Below, in pieces: positions 1 through 8,221 of a stretch of 64,000 bases of DNA (the stretch's first letter is position 1; each line of letters starts with the position of its first letter). The stretch spans positions 1,116,001 through 1,180,000 of the forward strand of contig NZ_CP032543.1 in the NCBI RefSeq assembly GCF_003610995.1, in the 5' to 3' direction. The notes beneath the pieces are model-generated. The model saw only the letters and a program-made list of their open reading frames with translations. It made no database searches and was not told the DNA's origin. A program made the translations under genes and the position numbers. This DNA is from Streptomyces griseus subsp. griseus. GTDB lineage: Bacteria; Actinomycetota; Actinomycetes; Streptomycetales; Streptomycetaceae.

Positions 1-1930
1 TCTTGTAGCCGCGCTCCTCCAGGACCGCCTTCCACAGGTATGTGGCGGCGATGTCCTCCTCCCAGGGGAACCAGGCGACCTCGACCGGGCGCTTGCGCTC
101 GTCGTCACCACCGGCCGCCTGGGCGCCCTTCGGGGCGGGCGACCACTTGTCGGCGACGCCCGGGTTGTCCTTGAGCCAGGTGCGGACGGCTTCCTGCTCC
201 TTGCCGGAGCCGGCCTTCTGGATCTCGGCCTCAAGGCTGGTGAGCTGTTCCTCGCTCATCTTGAAGTCCTTGAGCCACTTGGCGACCGTGGGGTTCTCCT
301 CGGTGAAGCCCTTGCGCGCCAGGGTGTGGATGCCGTCGCCCTCGCCCCAGAGGCCCTTGGGGTCCTTGAGCTTGGTGAGGTCGAAGTCGTTGTACGCCCA
401 GTGCGGCGACCAGAGCGGAACCACGATCGGCTCCTTCTTGGCGTACGCGCGCTTCAGCTCGGCCAGCATGGACGGCGTGGAGCCGTCGATGAGCTTGTAC
501 TCCTTGTCCAGGCCGTAGCCCGGCAGGAGCTTGTCCTTGAGCAGACCCATCTCACCGGCGCTCGGCTCGATGCCGACGATCCGGCCCTTGAACTCGGAGG
601 CGCGCCCCTTCAGGTCGTCCATCGACCGGACGTCCTTCATGTACGCGGGAACGGCCAGCTCCAGCGAGGTGGGCTCGTACCAGGCGCCCATGTCCTCCAG
701 GCGGTCCTGGTACTTCTTCCAGTAGCTGGCGTGGGTGGTGGGGAGCCAGGAGTCGGTCTGGAAGTCGATCTGCCCGTTGGCCATGCCGGTGTAGAGCGAG
801 CCGGCCTCGTACTGCTTGACGTCGACCTCGTAGCCGCGCTGCTCCAGCATCTCCTTCCAGAGGAAGGTGGAGGCGATGCCCTCGTCCCACGGGATGTAGC
901 CGATGGATATCTTCTTGCCGTCGCCGACCTTCGCCTCCGCGCCGGAGGCGGTGTTCTTGGCGGAGCCGCCGAAGATGCCCATGCCGCCCGCGACGAGCGC
1001 GAGGGCCACGATGGCGGCGACCGCGACGACGGGCTGCGGGCGGTAGGCCCAGATCTTCCAGCCCTCGACGGACGCCTGCGCCTTCGCGGCGGCGCGGCGG
1101 CCCAGCGGGGAGACCTCGCGGCCGAGCGCACCGGTCATCCGGTCCAGGTACATGGCGAGGATGACGATGGAGATGCCCGCCTCGAAGCCGAGACCGACGT
1201 CGATGTTGCCGATGGCGCGGTAGACGGAGCCACCGAGGCCGCCGCCGCCGACCATGCCCGCGATGACCACCATGGACAGGCCCAGCATGATGACCTGGTT
1301 GATGCCCGCCATGATCGTGGGCAGCGCGAGCGGCAGCTGGATGCGCAGCAGGGCGTTGCGCGAGGTGGTGCCGAAGGCCTCGGCCGCCTCGACGAGTTCG
1401 CCGTCGACCTGGCGGATGCCGAGCTCGGTCATCCGGACGCCCGGGGGCAGCGCGAAGATGATGGTGGCGATGATGCCGGGGACCACGCCGACGCCGAAGA
1501 AGATGACGCCGGGGATCAGGTAGACCATGGCGGGCATGGTCTGCATGAAGTCGAGGACCGGCCGGACCACCGCGCTGACGGTCCTGGACCGGGAGGCCCA
1601 GATGCCGAGCGGTACGGCGATGAGCAGCGTGACCAGGGTCGCGACGAGGACCAGGGTGAGGGTGTCCATCGCCTCCGCCCACAGTTCGACGGAGTCGATG
1701 AGGGCGAAGCCCACGAAGGCCAGCAGCCCGGCGGGCAGACCGCGCAGCCACCAGGCGATGATCGCGACGATGCCCGCGAAGAGGAGCGGGTGGGGTGCGG
1801 AGAGTACGGCGGCTATGCCGTCGAACATACCGCTGACGACAGAGCTGATCGCTTCGAAGAGCCAGGCGAGGTGGGTCTGGAGCCAGTCGACGGCGGAGTC
1901 GACCCATTCGCCGAGAGGGAGCCTAAACAC
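1..1930 (-). CDS. Glycine betaine/proline ABC transporter permease fused to tandem OpuAC substrate-binding domains (3' end outside window)
   Basis: Importer subunit of the ProW/OpuA type for compatible solutes. The GTG start at 1930 overlaps the stop of the ATPase gene by 8 bases, which implies translational coupling. About 643 residues are visible. Residues 1-310 are hydrophobic and carry the BPD permease core (EAA-like region around EAAEAFGTTSRNALLRIQLP). One further membrane segment follows. A first OpuAC-type binding domain begins near residue 340 (GYIPWDEGIASTFLWKEML). At about residue 615 a second, clearly homologous domain begins (AWFPWEEDIAATYLWKAVL) and runs off the window. The binding protein is therefore covalently attached to the permease and duplicated, so no separate lipoprotein is needed. 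Family assignment is firm; the exact solute is inferred. Confidence 0.9.
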   Translation of the reverse strand, partial: MFRLPLGEWVDSAVDWLQTHLAWLFEAISSVVSGMFDGIAAVLSAPHPLLFAGIVAIIAWWLRGLPAGLLAFVGFALIDSVELWAEAMDTLTLVLVATLVTLLIAVPLGIWASRSRTVSAVVRPVLDFMQTMPAMVYLIPGVIFFGVGVVPGIIATIIFALPPGVRMTELGIRQVDGELVEAAEAFGTTSRNALLRIQLPLALPTIMAGINQVIMLGLSMVVIAGMVGGGGLGGSVYRAIGNIDVGLGFEAGISIVILAMYLDRMTGALGREVSPLGRRAAAKAQASVEGWKIWAYRPQPVVAVAAIVALALVAGGMGIFGGSAKNTASGAEAKVGDGKKISIGYIPWDEGIASTFLWKEMLEQRGYEVDVKQYEAGSLYTGMANGQIDFQTDSWLPTTHASYWKKYQDRLEDMGAWYEPTSLELAVPAYMKDVRSMDDLKGRASEFKGRIVGIEPSAGEMGLLKDKLLPGYGLDKEYKLIDGSTPSMLAELKRAYAKKEPIVVPLWSPHWAYNDFDLTKLKDPKGLWGEGDGIHTLARKGFTEENPTVAKWLKDFKMSEEQLTSLEAEIQKAGSGKEQEAVRTWLKDNPGVADKWSPAPKGAQAAGGDDERKRPVEVAWFPWEEDIAATYLWKAVLEERGYK

Positions 1931-3074
1931 TGGCCACCTTCTTCGCGGCATCGTTGTCGGAGAGCGTCTCGCGCGGCTCTCCGGAGTCCTTGGGGGCCTC
2001 GGTGGGCGTCATCGGGTCGCCGAGGACGGCGAGCAGCCGGGAGCTGGGGACGACACCGACGAGCTTGCCCTTGGCGTCGGTCACGGCCACCGGGTCCCCG
2101 CTCTGCGAGCAGGGGGTGAACAGCTCGATGATCGGTGTGGACTCCGAGACCGTGGCAGGGGCGGCCGCGAGGACGTCCTGCGGGGTGCGCAGCTCCTTGC
2201 CGTCGGCCGTGGTGGAGCCCATGACGGTGTGCGGTTCGGCCATGATGGCGCCCGCGGTGAGGACCCGGGAGCGGTCGACGTCCTGGGTGAAGGAGGCGAC
2301 GTAGTCGTTGGCCGGGGTGACGAGGATGTCCTCGGCGGTGCCGAGCTGGACGATCCGTCCGTCGCGCATCACGGCGATCCGGTCGCCCAGGCGCATGGCC
2401 TCGTTGAGGTCATGGGTGATGAAGACGATGGTCTTCTTCAGCCGCTTCTGGAGTTCCAGGAGCTGGTCCTGCATGTCACGGCGGATCAGCGGGTCGAGTG
2501 CGCTGAAGGACTCGTCCATGAGGAGCAGGTCGGCGTCGGTGGCCAGGGCGCGGGCGAGGCCGACGCGCTGCTGCATCCCGCCGGAGAGCTCGTCGGGCCA
2601 GGAGTCCTCCCAGCCGGCGAGGCCGGTCAGCTCCAGCGCCTCGGTGGCACGCCTGATCCGCTCGGAACGGGGTACACCCTGGACCTCCAGGCCGTACGCG
2701 GCGTTGTCCAGGACACTGCGGTGAGGGAAGAGCGCGAAGTGCTGGAAGACCATGCTGATCTTGGTGGAGCGCACGTTCCGCAGGTCGCGGGGGCTCAGGG
2801 CGGTGAGGTCCTGGTCGTCGAAGAGCACGCGTCCGGCGGTCGGTTCGAGCAGCCCGTTGAGCATCCGCAGCAGCGTGGACTTGCCCGAGCCGGACAGGCC
2901 CATCACCACGAAGATCTGGCCCGGATCCACCGTGAAGGAGGCGTCGATCACCGCTGCGGTCGTTCCGTCGGCGCGGAGCTCGTCGCGGTCGGTGCCGCTC
3001 TCCAGCTTTCGCACGGCTTCATCGGGTCGTCGGCCGAACACTTTGTACAAGTTCTCGGCTTGCAGCCTGGACAC
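1923..3074 (-). CDS. Glycine betaine/proline ABC transporter ATP-binding protein (ProV/OpuAA type)
   Basis: ATPase that powers the adjacent permease/binding-protein fusion. It has a Walker A motif (GLSGSGKST), the ABC signature (LSGGMQQRVGLARAL), Walker B (DLLLMDESFSALDP) and a switch His (ITHDLNEAM), then a C-terminal regulatory region with CBS-like character (residues about 290-370). I chose the GTG at 3074 (VSRLQAENLYKVFG) because GAGG lies a few bases upstream and homology starts there; the open frame extends further upstream without family similarity. The product is 383 aa, close to the family norm. It is first in an operon with the fused permease. Confidence 0.93.
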   Translation of the reverse strand: MSRLQAENLYKVFGRRPDEAVRKLESGTDRDELRADGTTAAVIDASFTVDPGQIFVVMGLSGSGKSTLLRMLNGLLEPTAGRVLFDDQDLTALSPRDLRNVRSTKISMVFQHFALFPHRSVLDNAAYGLEVQGVPRSERIRRATEALELTGLAGWEDSWPDELSGGMQQRVGLARALATDADLLLMDESFSALDPLIRRDMQDQLLELQKRLKKTIVFITHDLNEAMRLGDRIAVMRDGRIVQLGTAEDILVTPANDYVASFTQDVDRSRVLTAGAIMAEPHTVMGSTTADGKELRTPQDVLAAAPATVSESTPIIELFTPCSQSGDPVAVTDAKGKLVGVVPSSRLLAVLGDPMTPTEAPKDSGEPRETLSDNDAAKKVASV

Positions 3075-3320
3075 ATACACCTCACGGATTGAACTGAGAA
3101 ACGGTCTGCCACCCCCGCCGGCAGACCGTGGAGCGGTGCGGGGTCGGTCCGCATGGCACGTACACCAGTTGAAAACGGGACGTGGTCCGCTCCGGTGCCG
3201 CGCCTGCCCGTACTTACACAGACCAAACACAAGAGTGATCCAGGTCACCGTCGTGGGCGTTTTCCGGTCACCGGGAGCCATCGACGGCGACTGTCAGTGG
3301 CGTGGGGCATCATCGGTTCC

Positions 3321-4244
3321 GTGACGCGACGCCTGATGCTCCTCGACACCGCCTCCCTCTACTTCCGCGCCTATTTCGGCGTCCCCGACTCGGTGCGCGC
3401 ACCCGACGGGACCCCGGTCAACGCCGCGCGCGGACTCCTCGACTTCATCGCCCGCCTGGTGCAGGACCACCGGCCGGACGAGCTGGTCGCCTGCTGGGAC
3501 AACGACTGGCGCCCGCAGTGGCGGGTGGACCTGATCCCGACGTACAAGGCGCACCGGGTGGCCGTCGAGACGCCCGCCGGGCAGAGCGACGAGGAGGAGG
3601 TCCCCGACACGCTCTCGCCGCAGGTCCCGATCATCGAGGACGTGCTGGCCGCGCTCGGCATCGCCCGCGTCGGCGTCACGCCGTACGAGGCGGACGATGT
3701 GATCGGCACGCTCACCGCCCGGGCGACCGGACCCGTGGACATCGTGACCGGCGACCGCGACCTCTATCAGCTGGTGGACGACGCCCGGCAGGTGCGGGTG
3801 CTCTATCCCCTCAAGGGGGTCGGCACGCTCCAGATGACCGATGAGGCGTGGCTCCGCGAGAAGTACGGGGTGGACGGCGCGGGCTATGTGGACCTGGCCC
3901 TGCTGCGCGGCGACCCGAGCGACGGGCTCCCGGGCGTTCCCGGGATCGGCGAGAAGACGGCGGCGAAGCTGCTGGACGCGTACGGGGACCTGGCCGGGAT
4001 CATGGCGGCGGTGGACGACCCCGAGGCGAAGCTCACCCCCTCGCAGCGCAAGCGACTGGACGAGGCGCGGGATTATGTGGCGGTCGCGCCGAAGGTCGTG
4101 CGGGTGGCCCAGGACGTGCCGCTGCCCGACTTCGACCCGGCGCTCCCCCGCGAGCCGCGCGACCCGGCCGCCCTGGAAGCGCTTGCCGGCCGGTGGGGGC
4201 TGGGCGGGGCACTTCAGCGACTCCTCACCACACTCCAGGCCTGA
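3321..4244 (+). CDS. 5'-3' exonuclease (Pol I N-terminal / FEN-like)
   Basis: Stand-alone homologue of the DNA polymerase I 5'-nuclease domain, about 307 aa, probably acting on RNA primers or DNA flaps. Visible features are the N-terminal acidic motif LMLLDTASLYFRAYFGV, the metal-binding motifs ADDVIGTL and VTGDRDLYQLVDD, and the helix-three-turn-helix GLPGVPGIGEKTAAKLLDAYG-like segment near residue 200. The GTG at 3321 is my choice because homology begins at once; a GTG at 3303 is the alternative. It is transcribed away from the betaine importer, with about 250 bases of promoter region between them. Confidence 0.9.
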   Translation: MTRRLMLLDTASLYFRAYFGVPDSVRAPDGTPVNAARGLLDFIARLVQDHRPDELVACWDNDWRPQWRVDLIPTYKAHRVAVETPAGQSDEEEVPDTLSPQVPIIEDVLAALGIARVGVTPYEADDVIGTLTARATGPVDIVTGDRDLYQLVDDARQVRVLYPLKGVGTLQMTDEAWLREKYGVDGAGYVDLALLRGDPSDGLPGVPGIGEKTAAKLLDAYGDLAGIMAAVDDPEAKLTPSQRKRLDEARDYVAVAPKVVRVAQDVPLPDFDPALPREPRDPAALEALAGRWGLGGALQRLLTTLQA

Positions 4245-4248
4245 GGTG

Positions 4249-4267
4249 TTAACTTAGGCATACCTAA
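4249..4267. promoter_or_regulatory. Iron box (DmdR/IdeR-type operator)
   Basis: The 19-base dyad TTAACTTAGGCATACCTAA matches the actinobacterial iron box (TTAGGTTAGGCTAACCTAA) at 15 positions by my count. It lies about 105 bases upstream of the siderophore-interacting protein and just after the exonuclease stop. Iron-loaded DmdR1/IdeR would be expected to repress the downstream gene here. Confidence 0.75.
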
Positions 4268-4371
4268 GTCATCGGGGCCGGAGGCGTCCGGCCCCGTGCG
4301 CCGAATTCGTACGCCGCACGTCCCCGTCCACCGACGACCGTGCCCGTACGTCACAACCCAGGGAGTACCTC

Positions 4372-5223
4372 GTGGCAGAGCGGCCGGCCCGGCAAGGACC
4401 CAAGGCCCAGGGGGCGCAGGTCGTGCGCACCGAGCAGATCACACCGCACATGGTGCGCGTGGTCCTCGGCGGCGAAGGGCTCGCCGACTTCTCCCTGGAC
4501 GGCTACACCGACCACTACATCAAGCTGTGCTTCGCGCCCGAGGGCGCGGACTACGCGCACCCGTTCGACATCGCCGCCATCCGCGAGAGCCACCCGCGCG
4601 AGCTGTGGCCCACCACGCGTACGTACACGATCCGCTCGTGGGACCCGGTCGCCCGGGAGATGGCCGTCGACTTCGTCGTCCACGGCGACGAGGGCCTCGC
4701 GGGCCCCTGGGCGCGGCGCGCCCGCGCCGGCGAGCAGGTCACCTTCCTCGGCCCCGGCGGCGGTTACGCCCCGCAGCCCTCGGCCGGCTGGCATCTCCTG
4801 GCCGGTGACGAGAGCGCCCTCCCGGCGATCGCCGCCTCGCTGGAGCAGCTGCCGGCGGGCGCCCTGGTGCACGCCTTCGTCGAGGTGCCGGACTCCTCCG
4901 AGGAGCAGAAGATCGTGACGCCCGACGGGGTCGAGGTGACCTGGCTGCACCGCGGCGACCGGCCGGTCGGCGAGCTGCTGACCGCAGCGGTGAAGGGGCT
5001 GGACTTCCCCGAGGGCGAGGTGCAGGCGTTCGTGCACGGCGAGGCGGGCTTCGTGAAGGAGATCCGCCGCTATCTGCGCGTGGAGCGGCAGATCCCGCTC
5101 GCCCAGCTGTCGATCTCCGGCTACTGGCGTCTCGGCCAGAACGACGACGCCTGGCGCGCGGTGAAGCGCGAGTGGAACGAGCAGGTGGAGCGCGAGCAGG
5201 AGGGTCCGGGCGCGGCCGCGTAG
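4372..5223 (+). CDS. Siderophore-interacting protein (FAD-dependent ferric-siderophore reductase, ViuB/SIP family)
   Basis: Cytoplasmic flavoprotein expected to reduce ferric siderophores and release iron, 283 aa. The FAD-binding motif TTRTYTIRSWD lies near residues 83-93, a glycine-rich GPGGGYAP loop near 125, and the C-terminal helical segment SGYWRLGQNDDAWRAVKREW is typical of the family. The start (GTG, GVAERPARQG region) follows GGGAGTACCTC. The upstream iron box supports iron repression. It ends convergently with the MerR gene, with a hairpin between them. Confidence 0.9.
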   Translation: MAERPARQGPKAQGAQVVRTEQITPHMVRVVLGGEGLADFSLDGYTDHYIKLCFAPEGADYAHPFDIAAIRESHPRELWPTTRTYTIRSWDPVAREMAVDFVVHGDEGLAGPWARRARAGEQVTFLGPGGGYAPQPSAGWHLLAGDESALPAIAASLEQLPAGALVHAFVEVPDSSEEQKIVTPDGVEVTWLHRGDRPVGELLTAAVKGLDFPEGEVQAFVHGEAGFVKEIRRYLRVERQIPLAQLSISGYWRLGQNDDAWRAVKREWNEQVEREQEGPGAAA

Positions 5224-5239
5224 GACCGCCCCGGCACCC

Positions 5240-5273
5240 GGACCCCGTCCGCCGTCCTCGGCGGGCGGGGTCC
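5240..5273. terminator. Hairpin terminator between convergent genes
   Basis: Arms 5240-5253 and 5260-5273 pair over 14 bases with one G-T wobble and a 6-base loop. The hairpin lies just after the siderophore-interacting gene and just before the repaired stop of the MerR gene, so it can serve both strands. Confidence 0.75.
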
Positions 5274-5301
5274 GCGCATGCCCGCCGGCCCCGGCCGGAC
5301 G

Positions 5302-5957
5302 TCAGGCGTCTGAAGCACCCCCGCCGGCCACTCCGGACTCGTAGCGCCGGACCGAGACATCCTCGTGGGCCAGCCTGCGCAGAGCCCCGAACATCGCCTC
5401 CCCAGGACCGTCCCGACGACCACGCTCTCCACCAGCTCCTCGCGGGCCACCCGGCGCTGGACGTAGTCGAGATCGGCCCGGGCGACCGACTCGGCCGCGT
5501 CCGCGTAGACGTCCATCAGGTCGGCGAACCCGCCGTGGCCGACCTGGCGCAGCGCGGCGATCACCCCGGCCAGCGACTCGGCGGCCGTCGCCCGCTCCTC
5601 GACCTGCCAGCCGCGCCGCCGCAGCAGGCCGGCCACCTCCTCCCGGGCCTGTTCCAGCTCCGGCCCGGCCTCGCCGTCGCCGAGCGGGGGGACGCCCTCC
5701 GACGCCCGGCCCAGCACCTTGATCACCGGCTGCGCGGGGTCGTCCGCGGCCTCCAGCACCTCGCCGATGGCCGCGAGCGAGAGGCCGCCCACCTCCAGCA
5801 GGACCCGGATGAGACGCAGCCGCCGTTCGTGTCCGGGGCCGTAGTCCGCCTGGTTGGGGCTGGTCAGCTCCCCTGCGGGCAGAAGCCGTTCCCGTACATA
5901 GAACTTGATCGTCGGTACCGGAACCCCGGACCTGCGACTCAACTCGCCGATGCGCAC
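5302..5957 (-). pseudogene. MerR-family transcriptional regulator, frameshifted near its 3' end
   Basis: N-terminal winged-helix MerR domain (MRIGELSRRSGVPVPTIKFY), then a helical C-terminal region; no metal-binding cysteines are evident. The reading frame is intact from the start at 5957 to about codon 185, then breaks. Adding one C to the run at 5400-5403 (plus strand) restores EAMFGALRRLAHEDVSVRRY and a stop at 5302, giving a 218-aa protein. Without the repair the frame runs into the convergent siderophore gene, which argues that the shift is secondary. It is divergent from the membrane-protein operon and probably controls it through the dyads between them. Confidence 0.8.
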
Positions 5958-6002
5958 CGCGTGTTCGCCCTTCCGCCCTTGCCAGATCAGACCGCCATCA
6001 TA

Positions 6003-6040
6003 GATAGTACCCCTACCGGATAGCGGTAAGCGCCACTATC
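6003..6040. promoter_or_regulatory. Nested inverted repeats between MerR gene and membrane operon (candidate MerR operator)
   Basis: The outer dyad GATAGT (6003-6008) pairs with ACTATC (6035-6040). The inner dyad TACCG (6014-6018) pairs with CGGTA (6024-6028). Both are centred at 6021-6022. The element sits in the 128-base divergent promoter region, where a MerR regulator would act on its own and the opposite promoter. The link to the regulator is inferred from position only. Confidence 0.55.
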
Positions 6041-6085
6041 CATATGTAGAGGCAGAGCAAGCACACAGCACACAGGGGGTCCCTC

Positions 6086-7069
6086 ATGTCGTCATGGCGT
6101 TCCTGGCATCGCCCGTTAGTCGTCCTCTCCTTCCTGATGGCCCTCTGGGCACTCGTCTCCGCCGTCGGCCTCGTGGTCGACGACCGGCTCCTGGTGGGCG
6201 CCCCGATCTGGGCGAAGCCGTTCAAGTTCTTCGTCTCCTTCGCCGCCTACGGCCTGACGCTGGCCTGGATGCTGGCGCAGACGACCTGGGGGCGTCGGAC
6301 CGGCTGGTGGGCGGGGAACGTCGTCGTTCTCACGAGCCTCGTCGAGATGGTGATCATCACCGGGCAGGTCATCCGCGGGAAGCGCAGCCACTTCAACGCC
6401 GAGACCGCGTTCGACGAGACCCTGTACACGGTGATGGGGCTCACCGTCGCCGTCCTGTGGGCGGCCACCCTGGTCATCGCCGTCCTGCTGCTACGCGCTC
6501 CGCTCGCCGACCGGGCGACGGCCTGGGCGATCCGTGGCGGTGTGCTGATCGCCCTGGCGGGCGCGGCCGTCGGCTTCCTGATGGCGCAGCCGACCGCCGA
6601 GCAGCGGGCCGCCGGGAATCTGGACACCGCCGATGTGATCGGCGCCCACTCCGTCGGCGTGCCGGACGGCGGGCCCGCGATGCCGCTGACCGGCTGGTCC
6701 ACGACCGGCGGCGACCTGCGGATCCCGCACTTCGTGGGCATGCACGCGCTCCAGCTCATCCCGCTGTTCCTGATCGCCCTGGTGGTGCTCGCGCCCCGGT
6801 CCGCCCGGCTGCACGATGCCGGGGTGCGGCTGCGTCTCGTCCGGGTGGTGGCCCTCGGGTACGCGGGGCTCGTCGCGCTGACCTTCTGGCAGGCGCTGCG
6901 GGGGCAGCCCCTCGTCCACCCGGACGCGGCAACCCTCATGGCCGCCGGGGCGCTCCTGGCGGCGGTGGCGGCCGGGGTGTGGGCCGCGCTGCGCACCACC
7001 GCACCCGAGCCCGTATCCGTACACGCAGAGACCGAACCGGCTTCCGACAGCAAGGAGTTCACGGCATGA
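6086..7069 (+). CDS. Polytopic membrane protein of unknown function, with TTA codon
   Basis: A 327-aa protein with about seven hydrophobic segments, starting with RPLVVLSFLMALWALVSAVG, then a conserved-looking APIWAKPFKFFVSFAAYG stretch, and a short acidic tail. I do not recognise an enzyme motif. The ATG follows an AGGGGGT ribosome site. Leucine codon 11 (6116-6118) is TTA, the rare codon read by the bldA tRNA, so translation may be tied to development. Its stop overlaps the start of the ABA4-like gene, so the two are cotranslated. The neighbouring divergent MerR gene is the likely regulator. Confidence 0.8.
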   Translation: MSSWRSWHRPLVVLSFLMALWALVSAVGLVVDDRLLVGAPIWAKPFKFFVSFAAYGLTLAWMLAQTTWGRRTGWWAGNVVVLTSLVEMVIITGQVIRGKRSHFNAETAFDETLYTVMGLTVAVLWAATLVIAVLLLRAPLADRATAWAIRGGVLIALAGAAVGFLMAQPTAEQRAAGNLDTADVIGAHSVGVPDGGPAMPLTGWSTTGGDLRIPHFVGMHALQLIPLFLIALVVLAPRSARLHDAGVRLRLVRVVALGYAGLVALTFWQALRGQPLVHPDAATLMAAGALLAAVAAGVWAALRTTAPEPVSVHAETEPASDSKEFTA

Positions 7070-7509
7070 CCGGAACCCTCTTCGACATCACGTTCTATCT
7101 GGCCGCGCCCTTCTGGCTGCTGATGATCTCCGTCCCGGCCTGGTCGGTCACCACCCGGGTCGTCTCCTCACCGCTGACGGTCCTGCCGCTCCTCACCGTC
7201 TACACCGTCCTGGCCGTTCAGGTCTTCCCCGAGCTCTGGACGGCGGTGAGCACTCCGGACCTCGGCACCTTCCAGGAGCTGACGGCGCTGGCCGAGGGCG
7301 CCGGGGCCCTGTGGGCGCAGGTGATCGCCTGGGATCTGCTGGTCGGCCAGTGGATGTTCCTCCAGAGCCGGAAGCTCGGCCTCTCGCCATGGCTGATGGG
7401 CCCGCTGCTGGTGCTGACGATCCTGCTCTCGCCCTTCGGGCTGCTGGTCTTTCTCGCCCTGCGCGCCGCCCGGCGGGGCACGGACCGGCCGCGGGAGCGG
7501 TGCGGCTGA
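7066..7509 (+). CDS. ABA4-like (DUF4281) membrane protein
   Basis: A 147-aa protein with four hydrophobic segments. FDITFYLAAPFWLLMISVP at the N terminus and SPWLMGPLLVLTILLSPFGL near the end resemble the ABA4/DUF4281 family, named for the plant protein needed for neoxanthin formation. Its bacterial role is unknown. The ATG overlaps the upstream stop as ATGA. The family link with carotenoids and the nearby photolyase hint at light or oxidative stress, but that is inference. Confidence 0.75.
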   Translation: MTGTLFDITFYLAAPFWLLMISVPAWSVTTRVVSSPLTVLPLLTVYTVLAVQVFPELWTAVSTPDLGTFQELTALAEGAGALWAQVIAWDLLVGQWMFLQSRKLGLSPWLMGPLLVLTILLSPFGLLVFLALRAARRGTDRPRERCG

Positions 7510-7570
7510 AACGCGCCGCTGCGTCGTACAGCCGGGCGGGACCGGTTCTGGAAAGATCGCGGGCATCGGA

Positions 7571-7598
7571 CCAATCCGGACGGCCACTGGCTCCGAAT
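7571..7598 (+). promoter_or_regulatory. SigK-type promoter of the sigK-rskA-phr operon
   Basis: CCAATCC (7571-7577), 16-base spacer, CGAAT (7594-7598; CCGAAT if the preceding C is counted). It ends about 40 bases before the sigK GTG. The same motif with the same spacing occurs at both other transcription units of this locus and resembles the mycobacterial SigK promoter (CCATCC/CCGAAT type), which suggests autoregulation. Confidence 0.75.
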
Positions 7599-7637
7599 CA
7601 ATTTCCGGAACCGATGACGTCCCGGGAGGAAACCCGC

Positions 7638-8221
7638 GTGAACCAAGCCGTACAGATCAGCGGGGTGCCCTCGCCAGAGCCTGACCTGCAGGAACTCATG
7701 GTGCTGGTCGCGCGGGGGGACCAGGACGCGTTCGCCAGGGTGTATGACGCGGTCTCCGGGCCTGTGCTCGGCCTCGTACGCAGCGTGCTGCGCGACCCGG
7801 CCCAGTCGGAGGAGGTCGCCCAGGAGGTCCTGGTCGAGGTGTGGCGTACCGCCCCCGCTTCCAGGCCTCCCGGGGCAGCGCGATGAACTGGGTGCTGACC
7901 CTCGCCCACCACCGGGCCGTCGACCGGGTCCGCTCGGCGGAGGCATCGGCTGCACGGGAGCACAAGGCGGCGCTGCTGGACCGGACGCCGGCCTTCGACG
8001 AGGTCTCCGAACAGGTGGAGACACGGTTGGAGAGAGAGCAGGTACGCCGCTGTCTGCGGACCCTGTCCGAACTCCAGCGGCAGTCCGTGACCCTGGCCTA
8101 CTACCGGGGGCTGACCTACCGTGAGGTGGCGGAACTCCTCACCGTGCCGCTGGGCACCATCAAGACACGACTCCGCGACGGCCTGATCCGGCTGCGCGAC
8201 TGCCTGGGGGTGAGCGCATGA
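7638..8221 (+). pseudogene. sigK: ECF RNA polymerase sigma factor, SigK type, with internal frameshift
   Basis: Region 2 is in the first frame (DAFARVYDAVSGPVLGLVRS, SEEVAQEVLVEVWRTA). Region 4 is in another frame (LSELQRQSVTLAYYRGLTYR, VPLGTIKTRLRDGLIRLRDC). One extra C in the run 7852-7856 would join them as WRTAPRFQASRGSAMNWVLT, giving a normal sigma factor of about 194 aa. The GTG at 7638 is preceded by GGAGG at good spacing. The assignment to SigK rather than another ECF group rests on the partner RskA, the downstream gene set and the promoter motif. Its stop overlaps the anti-sigma start (ATGA). Confidence 0.82.

Noticed and set aside
326..2119. 597-codon plus-strand frame opposite the betaine importer
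   Set aside because: Low-complexity Asp/Arg/Gly translation antisense to well-conserved permease and ATPase sequence.
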